Source of the DNA: Methylomonas sp. EFPC3
GTDB lineage: Bacteria; Pseudomonadota; Gammaproteobacteria; Methylococcales; Methylomonadaceae
Direction of reading: 5' to 3'
DNA: 64,000 bases
Assembly (NCBI RefSeq): GCF_029643245.1
Contig: NZ_CP116398.1
Span: 1,550,001 to 1,614,000 of the forward strand
In this document: positions 46,021 to 55,133 of the stretch, one piece after another
How the letters are laid out: the number at the start of each line of letters is the position of its first letter
How positions within the stretch are numbered: position 1 is the stretch's first letter
Translations under genes and position numbers: made by a program
Notes under the pieces: model-generated
Seen by the model: the letters and a program-made list of their open reading frames with translations, nothing else
What the model was told of the DNA's origin: nothing
Database searches by the model: none

Positions 46021-46818
46021 TTATACCCCGCGAATATTGCCTGCCGAGCAGCTTTTCAGCCAAGCGAGGCTATCGGCGGTTACTGCGCTTGGCCGGTATT
46101 CGGCTCCGGTCCAGCCAGCGTAATCGGAATCGCGAATAATTTGGAACAAGGCTGAAAAATCCACTGCCCCGCTACCCGGTTGGCCGCGTCCCGGACAGTC
46201 GGCAAACTGGATATGGCCGACCTGGCCAATGTGGCGGCGCAGAAAATCGGCGCAGTCCTCGCCCATCCGGCTCATGTGATAAATGTCGTATTGCAAACAC
46301 AATTGCGGATGATTCAAGTCGTGCAGTATTTTTAGCATCTGCGCGCTGCTATCGACAATAAATCCCGGCATATCGAAACTGTTCACCGCTTCGAAAACGG
46401 TGATGATATCTCGCTCAGCAAACACCCGAACGGCATAATCCAGGTTTTCCAGAAAGGTTGCCCTGAATTCGGCCAACCGTTCCGAGTTCAGGCAGCGGCC
46501 GGGCAACACGTTTATCGCTCCGGGCCGCAACAGTTCGGCATAGCCTAGCGCCTGTTCCACTGCCCGTTGAAAATCCTGCCGCTTTTCCGGCACCGCGGCG
46601 AGACCTTCGCCGCCTTGCAGCAAGGTATCGGCATCGACATTGAACAACACTAGCCGCAAGCCGTTGTCATCCAATAGCTGCCGCAATTCCGCGGCCGGAA
46701 CGCTGTAGGGGAACTGAATTTCTACCGCATCGAAACCGCTGGCCTTGGCGGCAGCGAACCGTTGCGGCAACGGATATTCGTTAAAAAGCAGGCTGAGATT
46801 GGCCGAAAACTGCAACAT
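46021..46818 (-). CDS. hyi: Hydroxypyruvate isomerase family protein
   Basis: 265 aa, xylose-isomerase-like TIM barrel. Seen are NLSLLFNEYPLPQRFAAAKASGFDAVEIQFPY, TVFEAVNSFDMPGF (metal-binding Glu), LCLQYDIYHMSRMGED, and VGHIQFADCPGRGQPGSG with the C-terminal GAEYRPS. Hyi interconverts hydroxypyruvate and tartronate semialdehyde; the next upstream gene encodes a tartronate-semialdehyde-reductase-like enzyme, two bases away. The pair fits glyoxylate/serine-pathway carbon handling. Confidence 0.9.
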   Translation of the reverse strand: MLQFSANLSLLFNEYPLPQRFAAAKASGFDAVEIQFPYSVPAAELRQLLDDNGLRLVLFNVDADTLLQGGEGLAAVPEKRQDFQRAVEQALGYAELLRPGAINVLPGRCLNSERLAEFRATFLENLDYAVRVFAERDIITVFEAVNSFDMPGFIVDSSAQMLKILHDLNHPQLCLQYDIYHMSRMGEDCADFLRRHIGQVGHIQFADCPGRGQPGSGAVDFSALFQIIRDSDYAGWTGAEYRPSAVTADSLAWLKSCSAGNIRGV

Positions 46819-46820
46819 GG

Positions 46821-47699
46821 TTAAGATCGGAGATATTGCTTGACCAAGGTCGAAGGGTCCTGCTCCAGAAATCCGCGACTGCCGTGCAATTGCATCAGTT
46901 GCGCCGCCAGCCCGGACATCGGCACCGCGCTGCCCTGCTTGGTAGCCAGTTCGGCCGCCATGTTCAAATCCTTCAGCAAGGTTTTAACCCGCCACTTCAC
47001 CGGTTCGAAACGCTCTGCCGCCATTTCCGGCCCCACGATTTGCAAGGGTTTGGAATCGGCGAAACCGCCGGCCAAAGCTTCCGGTATTTTGGCCGAGTCA
47101 ACGCCGGCCGCTTTGGCCAGGGCCATCATTTCCGCAATCACCAGTACGTTGCAACTGACGATCATTTGATTGCAAATTTTGGTGGTCTGGCCGCTACCGA
47201 CCGGCCCCATATGAGTCAGGCGGCTGTATAAAGGCCGCAGCACCTCGCGCGCAAGGGCGATATCGGCCGCATCCCCTCCCGCCATGATGGCCAAAGTTCC
47301 TTGCTCGGCGCCGGCGGTGCCGCCGGAAACGGGGGCGTCGACCCAAGCCATGCCGCACGCGGATTCCAATTCACGGGCCAGCCGCCGCGTGGCTTCCGGG
47401 TCGATACTGGACAAGTCGATCAGCAATTTACTGGGACCGCCGTTGTCCAATATTTGGCCTGCGACAACCTGTTCTACGGCGGCGGTATCCGACAAACATA
47501 AAATCGTCACATCGACTGCGCGCACCAGTTCGGCAACGGAACCGCAAACCACGGCACCGGCCTCGGCTACCGGCTTGGTTTTTTCCGGATTTCGATTCCA
47601 CACCCAAACCTGGTCACCGGCTTGCAGCAGGCGCAACACCAGCGGCCGGCCCATCAGGCCGATGCCGACGAAACCTAATTTGTAGGGTCGCCCAAGCAT
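46821..47699 (-). CDS. glxR: 2-hydroxy-3-oxopropionate (tartronate semialdehyde) reductase-like dehydrogenase
   Basis: 292 aa, beta-hydroxyacid dehydrogenase family. The N-terminal Rossmann motif GFVGIGLMGRPLVLRLLQAG, substrate-binding DAPVSGGTAGAEQGTLAIM, catalytic Lys region GSGQTTKICNQMIV, and the DLNMAAELA cofactor segment are present. Tartronate semialdehyde reductase fits because hyi follows by two bases; related enzymes act on 3-hydroxyisobutyrate or succinic semialdehyde, so the exact substrate is an inference. Confidence 0.82.
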   Translation of the reverse strand: MLGRPYKLGFVGIGLMGRPLVLRLLQAGDQVWVWNRNPEKTKPVAEAGAVVCGSVAELVRAVDVTILCLSDTAAVEQVVAGQILDNGGPSKLLIDLSSIDPEATRRLARELESACGMAWVDAPVSGGTAGAEQGTLAIMAGGDAADIALAREVLRPLYSRLTHMGPVGSGQTTKICNQMIVSCNVLVIAEMMALAKAAGVDSAKIPEALAGGFADSKPLQIVGPEMAAERFEPVKWRVKTLLKDLNMAAELATKQGSAVPMSGLAAQLMQLHGSRGFLEQDPSTLVKQYLRS

Positions 47700-47709
47700 A
47701 GTAGCCCGC

Positions 47710-48204
47710 TTATTCGAACAAAGCCGGACTCAAGTCGATCCGTACCGAATCGCCCTGCCCACTTAATAGATGGCGCTGCAAAATTTGGAAGGCCTGGTCG
47801 AAATCGGCATTGACGAAACGCTGCGCCAGATGCACACAGATGGAATACAAACCCGAGTAATGCACGGTTTCGCCCGATGCGCATTGGTTGACCTTATCGG
47901 ATAAAACCCTGACCACCGACAAGACCGAACCGTCCTGGCGCCAGTTGGCCGCAACTGTCACCACATCGTCGCCGCGGGTCGCAATGGCCGCCAATGCGTT
48001 GAACGCCAAGTCCACCAAACCGGCGAGTATTTTTTCCAGATCGCCGGCGGCGATCGCTTTAAAGGTGTCGCTGGCGCAATCCAGCAACAAAGCCTGGCGT
48101 AGGACAATATCCATATCCGAAAGACAGCCGGCATCGCCTTCTTCCGGCTGGACGATGCCGAAAGTGTCGTGAAAAGCCCTGACTTGTTGCAGATGTTTAT
48201 TCAT
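47710..48204 (-). CDS. MazG/PRA-PH-like protein with degenerate metal site
   Basis: 164 aa from ATG 48204 (MNKHLQQVRAFHDTFGIVQP). The first ~90 residues have the all-alpha NTP-pyrophosphohydrolase pattern (VRAFHDTFG; DLEKILAGLVDLAFNALAAI), but the EExxE metal motif expected after LLL reads LLLDCASD, so Mg-dependent catalysis is doubtful. The C-terminal part is unrelated to anything I recognise. It starts the reverse operon with glxR and hyi (ten bases from glxR). Confidence 0.55.
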   Translation of the reverse strand: MNKHLQQVRAFHDTFGIVQPEEGDAGCLSDMDIVLRQALLLDCASDTFKAIAAGDLEKILAGLVDLAFNALAAIATRGDDVVTVAANWRQDGSVLSVVRVLSDKVNQCASGETVHYSGLYSICVHLAQRFVNADFDQAFQILQRHLLSGQGDSVRIDLSPALFE

Positions 48205-48319
48205 CGTTTTCCCCAAACTTAACAAATGACCGGGCATGGTACAGGGCTAAAAATAAAACAGCAAAAAATCCAATCCAATGCGGCGCAAGACACTCACGCC
48301 ACCACTACCAAAGTGAATG

Positions 48320-48338
48320 GTAAATAATATGCATTATC
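48320..48338 (-). promoter_or_regulatory. Fur box upstream of the TonB receptor gene
   Basis: Reverse strand GATAATGCATATTATTTAC matches 13 of 19 positions of the classical Fur consensus. It lies about 80 bp before the receptor start, so iron repression is expected. Confidence 0.65.
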
Positions 48339-48414
48339 ATTTACCTTTTGCATTAAGGGACGTATACTTCCGTTAACTTTGGTAAATACCCTACTTGTCA
48401 TATAGAAACTACCG

Positions 48415-50607
48415 ATGCGGATCAACACCATGCCGAAAAAATATTCACACCTTTTGATACCCGGTCAAATCGCCATACTCCTCGGCCATTCTCCGATTTT
48501 GCTCGCAGCACCCGCCGCCGAAGATTCTGAGCTGGAAATGCCGGTGGTGGAAATCGTCGATTCCGCGGAAACCCTGCAAAAAATCCCCGGCACCGTCAAT
48601 GTACTGACCCAGGAAGAGTTGTTCGAAAGCCATGTGTTTAACGTCAACGAGGCGTTGCGAAAAATCCCCGGCGTCAATGCCCGCGACGAGGAAGGTTTCG
48701 GCATGCGGCCCAACATCGGTATCCGCGGCATGAACCCCACCCGCTCCACCAAAACCTTGTTATTGGAAGACGGCATCCCGCTCTCGTACGCTCCTTACGG
48801 CGATAATGCCAGTTATTACCATCCGCCGATCGAACGTTTCGCCAGCATCGAAGTGTTGAAGGGTCCGTCGCAAATCTTGTACGGCCCGCAAACCATCACC
48901 GGCACTATCAACTATCTGACGCCGAATCCGCCTAGCAAGCCCGGCGGTTATCTAAGCTTTACCGGCGGTACCCGCGACTTTTACGACGGCCATTTCAACT
49001 ATGGCGGCACGGTCGGCGATTTCGGCGGTCTGGTCGATATCACTCACAAAGAAAGCCGCGGCGCCCGCGACAATACCCATTCCGACATCAACGATTTCAA
49101 CATTAAAGGTGTCTACGATATCAACGCGAGCAATGCCCTGACCATTCGCGCCAACTATTTCCAGGAAGACTCGCAATTGACCTATTCCGGCATCACCGAC
49201 GCCGAAATGCGCAACTTCGGGATTCGCTACAACCCGTTTAAAAACGACCGGATGATGACCGACCGCTGGGGTACTTCAGTCACCCACCAGTACAGCATCA
49301 ACAATAACGCCACGTTGACCACCAATGTCTACTGGTCGCATTTCCACCGCGACTGGTGGCGCCAAGCCAGCACGACCACCGACAACCAGTGCGGCTTCAA
49401 TACCGCCAGACTCAATGGCGTCGCGGTCAATCCCGACGCTTGCAACTCGATTCAGGGCCGGTTGCGGGATTACTACAGCTACGGCGTCGAACCGCGTCTC
49501 CATGTCAACCACAAAACCCTGGGCATCGACAACGAACTCGACATCGGCTTCCGCGCCCACTTCGAAGAACAGCAGCGGATTCAGGAAAATAAACAATTTT
49601 TGACCGGCACGATAACCTCGTTCGCCGAACGTAACGAGCGCGAAACCGATGCCTACTCCGGCTTCGCCCAAAACCGGTTCATACTCGGCGATTGGAGTTT
49701 GACGCCGGGCGTTCGTATCGAACACGTCGATTTTCGCCGACTGGATAAGCGGACCAATCTCGCCGGCGATACCACGCTGACCGAAATCTTGCCGGCGTTC
49801 GGTATCGCACATACGCCGAACGACAAGATCACCACCTTTTTCGGTTTTCACGGCGGCTTTGCCCCGCCGCGCGCGGAGGATACGCTGAGCAATGTCGGCA
49901 CCGTCGTGGACGTCGGGCCGGAGAAAAGTTGGAATTACGAGGTGGGCGTCAGGACCAAACCATATAAAGGCGCCAAATTGGATGCCACCTTGTTCCACGC
50001 CGATTTCTTGCAGCAAAACGCAGTCGGCAGCATCGCCGGCGGTTCCACCCCGCTGGCCGCCGGACAGGCTCTATACCAGGGCGCCGAACTGTCGGCCCGC
50101 CAGGACTTCGGCCCGTTGTTCGACAGCGATCATAACGTTTACCTGCAAGCCGCTTACACTTGGGTCGGTACTGCCGAGATGACTTCCGCTTTCCGCTGTC
50201 TGGCCACCGGCACCGATTGCAACAACGCTACGGCAATCGCGATGGCCAACGGCAACTTTGTCGGCAACCGCCTGCCCTACTCGCCGGAACACAACCTGAC
50301 TACCACCATCGGCTATGCCCATCCCAGCGGCTTCGATCTGCATCTGGAAACGGTTTACGTCGGCGAACAATTCAGCGATTTTGCCAATACCGGCACGGCG
50401 CCGGTCAACGGTAACGGCCAAACCGGCAAAATCGACGACTATGTAGTGTTAAACGTCGCCACCACCTATCACGCCAAACCGATCAACACCGATTTCTTCG
50501 TATCGCTGAAAAACCTGCTCGACGAGACTTACATCGTCGACAGGACCCGCGGCATTCTGCCGGGCTCGCCGCGTTTGGTCCAAGCCGGTTTTAAAGTCAA
50601 TTTTTGA
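48415..50607 (+). CDS. TonB-dependent outer-membrane receptor (FecA-like)
   Basis: 730 aa. A signal peptide (ends LLAAP) is followed by a TonB-box-like MPVVEIVDS, plug domain (GTVNVLTQEELFESHVFNVN; NIGIRGMNPTRSTKTLLLED; ILYGPQTITGTINYLTPNP) and a 22-strand-type barrel ending in F (AGFKVNF). The plug sequence resembles FecA-type ferric-dicitrate receptors. No FecIR regulators are adjacent. ATG 48415 or the ATG four codons later (MPKKYSHLL) may be used. The Fur box upstream points to ferric-chelate uptake. Confidence 0.9.
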   Translation: MRINTMPKKYSHLLIPGQIAILLGHSPILLAAPAAEDSELEMPVVEIVDSAETLQKIPGTVNVLTQEELFESHVFNVNEALRKIPGVNARDEEGFGMRPNIGIRGMNPTRSTKTLLLEDGIPLSYAPYGDNASYYHPPIERFASIEVLKGPSQILYGPQTITGTINYLTPNPPSKPGGYLSFTGGTRDFYDGHFNYGGTVGDFGGLVDITHKESRGARDNTHSDINDFNIKGVYDINASNALTIRANYFQEDSQLTYSGITDAEMRNFGIRYNPFKNDRMMTDRWGTSVTHQYSINNNATLTTNVYWSHFHRDWWRQASTTTDNQCGFNTARLNGVAVNPDACNSIQGRLRDYYSYGVEPRLHVNHKTLGIDNELDIGFRAHFEEQQRIQENKQFLTGTITSFAERNERETDAYSGFAQNRFILGDWSLTPGVRIEHVDFRRLDKRTNLAGDTTLTEILPAFGIAHTPNDKITTFFGFHGGFAPPRAEDTLSNVGTVVDVGPEKSWNYEVGVRTKPYKGAKLDATLFHADFLQQNAVGSIAGGSTPLAAGQALYQGAELSARQDFGPLFDSDHNVYLQAAYTWVGTAEMTSAFRCLATGTDCNNATAIAMANGNFVGNRLPYSPEHNLTTTIGYAHPSGFDLHLETVYVGEQFSDFANTGTAPVNGNGQTGKIDDYVVLNVATTYHAKPINTDFFVSLKNLLDETYIVDRTRGILPGSPRLVQAGFKVNF

Positions 50608-50682
50608 TAACAAGCCGGCCAACTTGCGGCTGACAGGGACGTAGCCGCGGGGCAATTGCAAACCCACCACAAACTTGTCCGC

Positions 50683-50934
50683 TTAGCGGGCCGATTGCAG
50701 CATTGCCAGCTTTTCGACCCGCGCCATGCGTTTGATCTCGGCTTCCCGCCGGCTGGCGGTCACCCTATCGTGTTCCGACTCCGTGTAAACGATCCGAAGC
50801 GGCTGCTTGGACCTGAAATACTTGGCGCCAGTGCCGGTCAGATGCTGGCGAAACCGCCGTTCGACATCGGTAGTGATGCCGGTATACAGACTACCGTCAC
50901 AACATTCGATGATGTAAACCGACCAAACTGCCAT
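50683..50934 (-). CDS. GIY-YIG nuclease family protein
   Basis: 83 aa, a single UPF0213/YhbQ-type GIY-YIG domain: VYIIECCDGSLYTGITTDVERRFRQHLTG with the paired Tyr and Arg, and the Glu in SRREAEIKRM. Small proteins of this type are DNA nucleases or repair-associated proteins. It is 13 bp downstream of a small membrane protein gene. Confidence 0.9.
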   Translation of the reverse strand: MAVWSVYIIECCDGSLYTGITTDVERRFRQHLTGTGAKYFRSKQPLRIVYTESEHDRVTASRREAEIKRMARVEKLAMLQSAR

Positions 50935-50947
50935 CGCACCGGCCGGG

Positions 50948-51220
50948 TCAAGCCGACTTATTCAACCAGGCATTGACGGCCAGCGCCACCGCCGCACCAA
51001 ACGCGATGTAAGCGTACTGCACGATAAAAACCAACACGCCGTTTTGAGTGTGGCTGGCAGTGTCCTTGATCGCGGGCGTCACGACCAGCGTCCACAATAC
51101 CGCCGCCAAAAAATAGACCACTACCCCGGACACCGCCCAGGAAATCGCCGGCCGGCCCGAGCGCGCGGCCGTGTTGTAAAACCATACTGCGATTAACGCC
51201 GCCGCTACCGAACCTATCAT
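50948..51220 (-). CDS. Small uncharacterised membrane protein
   Basis: 90 aa with three hydrophobic helices (about 2-18, 28-50, 64-86). The helices are GSVAAALIAVWFYNTAARSG, AVSGVVVYFLAAVLWTLVV and VLVFIVQYAYIAFGAAVALA. No family recognised. It starts 11 bases after rnhA, so rnhA, this gene and the GIY-YIG gene may be one transcript. The overlapping longer frame 50958-51383 is a shadow of rnhA. Confidence 0.6.
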   Translation of the reverse strand: MIGSVAAALIAVWFYNTAARSGRPAISWAVSGVVVYFLAAVLWTLVVTPAIKDTASHTQNGVLVFIVQYAYIAFGAAVALAVNAWLNKSA

Positions 51221-51231
51221 GCATCACCTGT

Positions 51232-51684
51232 TTAATTATTGAGTAACCCGGCAACCGGGGGAATACCCAGGTTTGCCAACTGGTCGGCGCGTTCGTTGCC
51301 GGGAACGCCGGCATGGCCCTTGACCCAGACCCAATCGATCCGATGGCGTTGGATCGCCGAATCCAGACGCTGCCACAATTCAACGTTTTTCACCGGCTGA
51401 TTGGCAGCCGTTTTCCAAGCGCGTTTTTTCCAGTTGGGCATCCATTCGGTAATACCCTGCAACACGTATTTAGAATCGGTATACAGCCTGACGCTACAGG
51501 GTTTGTTCAAGGTTTCCAGCGCTTGAATCGCCGCCATCAATTCCATCCGGTTATTGGTGGTTTCTGCCTCTCCGCCGAACAACTCTTTGCGGTGAGCCTT
51601 ATAGTCCAGGCACACCCCCCAGCCGCCGGGCCCCGGATTGCCCTTGCACGCGCCGTCAGTGTATATGTTGACCGTTTCCGCCAT
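51232..51684 (-). CDS. rnhA: Ribonuclease HI
   Basis: 150 aa. RNase HI cleaves RNA in RNA-DNA hybrids. The carboxylate cluster is intact: [16 protein letters not shown] (Asp), [16 protein letters not shown] (Glu), [14 protein letters not shown] (Asp), and [16 protein letters not shown] (His/Asp). It follows the methyltransferase gene by two bases, a linkage common in gammaproteobacteria. Confidence 0.97.
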   Translation of the reverse strand: MAETVNIYTDGACKGNPGPGGWGVCLDYKAHRKELFGGEAETTNNRMELMAAIQALETLNKPCSVRLYTDSKYVLQGITEWMPNWKKRAWKTAANQPVKNVELWQRLDSAIQRHRIDWVWVKGHAGVPGNERADQLANLGIPPVAGLLNN

Positions 51685-51686
51685 GT

Positions 51687-52400
51687 TTATGAATCCTCGT
51701 GTGAGCGCGACTCCAAGCCCGCCGCCGCAGTCGCTAATTTGGTTTTACGCCGTTTTTCGACGGTCAGGGGTATCAGGGTATATTGTCTCTTTACCGCTCT
51801 AATGCCGTAGGCCATCGCAAACAACGCAGCGAATCCGGTTTGGAACTTGCCGTGGGAAATAGTGTAACTATCGAGACCGAACTCGGCCGCAGTCAACAGC
51901 TCGAAATTCATCAACTTTAACCAATCCAACATCCGCGATTTACTGATGAAATGCGCGCGCCAGGAATCGGCCATTTTTCGGTCCCACAGAAACTGAAACC
52001 GAACCGCCAGACTAAACGGACTGAAATTCAATACCACCAATTCGCCACCCGGCTTCAGCACCCGGTTGACCTCGCGCAGAGTCTGGAACCGGCGCGCATC
52101 GAACTCGAGTATATGCGGCAAAATCACCAAATCTATCGACTCGGTCTGTATCGGCAAGCTAAAGGCCTTAGCGGCCACTTTGAGCGCGTCGGCATCGCCC
52201 AACGCCTTGCCGTCGAGAATCAGATAATTGCGGTAAAGCGAAAAATCGACGAACTCTTTCTCCCAGCCCAGTCCGCCGATTTGCAATTGGTTTTGTTTGC
52301 AACTGACGGTAATCGAGCGTTTCAGGTAACTGGCTTCCATGGTTTGCAACAGCTTCCCTCTTGGGGTTTCGTATAGTGCAAACAAGAATTGTCTTTTCAT
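51687..52400 (-). CDS. Class I SAM-dependent methyltransferase
   Basis: 237 aa. The Methyltransf_11 core shows in [39 protein letters not shown]. The glycine-rich SAM loop is weak ([17 protein letters not shown]). Such proteins lie next to rnhA in many gammaproteobacteria (YafS-type), but no substrate is known. It is divergent from mltD and two bases ahead of rnhA. Confidence 0.8.
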   Translation of the reverse strand: MKRQFLFALYETPRGKLLQTMEASYLKRSITVSCKQNQLQIGGLGWEKEFVDFSLYRNYLILDGKALGDADALKVAAKAFSLPIQTESIDLVILPHILEFDARRFQTLREVNRVLKPGGELVVLNFSPFSLAVRFQFLWDRKMADSWRAHFISKSRMLDWLKLMNFELLTAAEFGLDSYTISHGKFQTGFAALFAMAYGIRAVKRQYTLIPLTVEKRRKTKLATAAAGLESRSHEDS

Positions 52401-52485
52401 CTATTCAACCGATAAGGCTATGTTTTTTGGCTATTTTAGAAAGCCATGCTACGATCTAATTTTTTTATTTTAGCGAGTTCAGACA

Positions 52486-54081
52486 ATGCCCCGCTCAATT
52501 TCTAAAAAATCAGCCCGTCATCTGTCTTATCTACTACCTATTTTGCTGGTTACAGGTTGTAGCCAACAAGCTCAGAAAGATCATCTGACCCAGTCTTCCA
52601 CGAGTAAGTTTTCCGTATTTACCCGCAATGGCAAAGCTATCAGCTCGTCTAAGAAGCAGGAAGCAGCCAAAGAACATAACACGCTGTGGGACAGAATGTT
52701 GTCGCTGTATGCATTGCCTGAAATCGACCACCCCCGGATAGACCGCGAAGTAAATTGGTATTTGCGTAATCCGGACTATCTGTCCCGAGTCCAGCAGCGG
52801 GCGGAACCTTATCTGTATTTCATATTGAACGAAATCGAAGCCAAAAACATCCCCGGCGAGCTGGCCTTGTTACCGGCGGTGGAAAGCGCTTTCCGCCCGG
52901 ATGCAATGTCGCCGGCGCAAGCATCGGGCTTGTGGCAGTTTATTCCGCCGACCGGCAAGCTTTACGGCCTGAAACAAAACAGCTGGTACGACGGCCGCCG
53001 CGACGTGGTCGAATCGACCCAGGCAGCCACCACGTTCTTAAAAGAGCTCAGCGAAACCTTCAATAACGACTGGCTGCTGGCGCTGGCGTCTTACAATGCC
53101 GGCAAGGGCAATATCAAAAATGCCGTGGACCGGAATGTTGAACGCGGCCAACCCACCGATTTCTGGTCGCTGGATCTGAATAGCGAAACCTCGGCTTACG
53201 TCCCCCGGCTGTTGGCGATCGCCAAAATCTTTGCCAATCCGGAAAAATACAACGTCAACTTGCACCAATTCGCCAACCAGCCTTACTTTGAACTGGTCGA
53301 CGTCAAATCTCAGATCGACCTGGGTAAAGCCGCGGAACTGGCTCAAACCCCGCTGGACGATTTTTTGAAGCTGAACCCGGGTTACAACCGCTGGAGTACC
53401 GATCCGAACGGCGCCCAGCACTTGCTGATTCCGGTCGACAAAGCCGATAAATTCAAGGAAAAACTGGCGGAACTGCCGCACGAAGAACGCATCCGCTGGG
53501 AACACCATACGGTGGGTAAAAAAGAGACGCTGAAAAGTATCGCCAGCAAACACCACACCACGGTTGAAGAAATTGCCAGCGTCAACCACCTGGAAGACGA
53601 AGCGGTGGCGCAAGGCAAAATCTTGCTGATTCCGGCGTCCAACCAATCGCAAAAAGGCGAAGCTACCAGCCTAGCCTCGTCGGCACCGGCAGCCCAAACC
53701 TCGGCGCCGATGCCGGCCGGCAAACAGGTGTATACGGTCAAGAAAGGCGATACTTTGTCCCGCCTGGCTCAGCATTTCGCCATCGATCAGGATGACATCG
53801 TCAGTTGGAATAAGCTATCGAAAAAAGCCGCGTTAAAACCCGGCCAAAAACTGACCATTAAAAAGACCAGCGGCAGCATCACCGTCGCATCCACGGCACC
53901 AGCCATCAGACAAATCAGTTACACCGTCAAACCGGGCGACACGCTGGGCCAAATTTCGAAAAAATTTAATGTCAACGTTACCGAATTGCGTAAATGGAAC
54001 AATGTGCCGCGCAACAAAGCGGACATAAAACCCGGCTCGAAACTGAAAATCCTGGTCGAAACCAGCCATTCTTCAACCTAA
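52486..54081 (+). CDS. mltD: Membrane-bound lytic murein transglycosylase D
   Basis: 531 aa. A lipoprotein signal with Cys25 (LLVTGCSQQ) anchors it to a membrane. The SLT domain (residues about 120-250) has the catalytic Glu in ALLPAVESAFRPDAMS, GLWQFIPPTGKLYGL and ASYNAGKGNIKNAV. Three LysM repeats follow: a diverged one (HHTVGKKETLKSIASKHH), then YTVKKGDTLSRLAQHF and YTVKPGDTLGQISKKF. It cleaves peptidoglycan to 1,6-anhydromuropeptides. Single gene. Confidence 0.94.
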   Translation: MPRSISKKSARHLSYLLPILLVTGCSQQAQKDHLTQSSTSKFSVFTRNGKAISSSKKQEAAKEHNTLWDRMLSLYALPEIDHPRIDREVNWYLRNPDYLSRVQQRAEPYLYFILNEIEAKNIPGELALLPAVESAFRPDAMSPAQASGLWQFIPPTGKLYGLKQNSWYDGRRDVVESTQAATTFLKELSETFNNDWLLALASYNAGKGNIKNAVDRNVERGQPTDFWSLDLNSETSAYVPRLLAIAKIFANPEKYNVNLHQFANQPYFELVDVKSQIDLGKAAELAQTPLDDFLKLNPGYNRWSTDPNGAQHLLIPVDKADKFKEKLAELPHEERIRWEHHTVGKKETLKSIASKHHTTVEEIASVNHLEDEAVAQGKILLIPASNQSQKGEATSLASSAPAAQTSAPMPAGKQVYTVKKGDTLSRLAQHFAIDQDDIVSWNKLSKKAALKPGQKLTIKKTSGSITVASTAPAIRQISYTVKPGDTLGQISKKFNVNVTELRKWNNVPRNKADIKPGSKLKILVETSHSST

Positions 54082-54190
54082 TCCCAAATGCGACCCGATC
54101 CTGGCGCCCTCGGAATCCGGGGGCGGGGTCGAATTGTAATCACACCAAGCGTAACCGGGATTCCACGCCGCTTGCCTGTAGCAGCAGTGC

Positions 54191-55120
54191 TCAGTCCGTC
54201 AACTGTTCGGCCGTTGCCAGAATATAACTGATCTCGTCGTTTTGACTGTCGAGAATGCGTTCGCAGGCCGCCTCGTCCAAGCCCAACAGCGTCGGCACGT
54301 CGTCGGGACAAGCCTGATTCGCGGCATCGCCTATCCCCAACTTGCCCAACAGACAATCGCTGTAAAAAGTCAGCAAATTCAGCACGTGATGCTCACCGCG
54401 ATAACAAGGGTTGTGGTGGTGATAAACGATATCGGTGATTGTGCGCGGCATCGACCAGACATTCATTAACCAAGCGCCGATTTCGGTGTGATTCAAACCG
54501 AACGCGAAATTTTCCAGGTTAAAGATCGCCAAATTCGGATTTGCGTTGATCAGGCCGCTCAGATAGTTGAATTCGTCAGGGAACCGATGCCCCAACAACG
54601 GAAAGCCGATGTTGTGCATCAAACCGGCCAGAAACAACTCCTGGGAACTCGGCCGCATCGACTCCGGCATCGCCGCCGCCAATTGCGGCATCAACCGGGT
54701 ACTGGCCAAGGCGTGAGTCCAGAACATCCGAGTCCCGATCTGCCCTTCCTTCGGCGATTTCAGCGGCGCCAGCACCGCCAGGCCCAGCGCCAGATCCAGG
54801 ACGAAATTAAATCCCAGAACCCGGCTAATCGCGTCGTGTACGGTCGTAATCTTGCCGCGGTAGCCGTACAACGAAGAACTGGCCCAACGGATGATTTGCG
54901 CCGTCAATAGCGGGTCCAGCTCAATGATTTCAGCCAATTTGGCGACATCGGCATGCGGATCGCCGATCAGATTCAATATGCGCATTGCGCTGCCCGGCAA
55001 CGGCGGCAACGCTTTGATCTGGGAAATCATTTCCCGCATATCCCGCGGCGGCGTGAAACCGTTACGTTGCTGGTTACCGATGTTGTCCAGCGTCCAGTTG
55101 ATCAAATTGGATTCCATCAT
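54191..55120 (-). CDS. HDOD domain signalling protein
   Basis: 309 aa. The HDOD domain covers about residues 28-230: QIKALPPLPGSAMRILNLIG, LTAQIIRWASSSLYGYRG, AISRVLGFNFVLDLALGLAV, LFLAGLMHNIGFPLLG. There is no receiver domain. It follows the sigma-54 activator gene by 13 bp and is presumably under the same control. HDOD proteins act through protein contacts and some connect to c-di-GMP signalling; a partner here is unknown. Confidence 0.82.
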   Translation of the reverse strand: MMESNLINWTLDNIGNQQRNGFTPPRDMREMISQIKALPPLPGSAMRILNLIGDPHADVAKLAEIIELDPLLTAQIIRWASSSLYGYRGKITTVHDAISRVLGFNFVLDLALGLAVLAPLKSPKEGQIGTRMFWTHALASTRLMPQLAAAMPESMRPSSQELFLAGLMHNIGFPLLGHRFPDEFNYLSGLINANPNLAIFNLENFAFGLNHTEIGAWLMNVWSMPRTITDIVYHHHNPCYRGEHHVLNLLTFYSDCLLGKLGIGDAANQACPDDVPTLLGLDEAACERILDSQNDEISYILATAEQLTD

Positions 55121-55133
55121 CGCGTCCCGTGGC

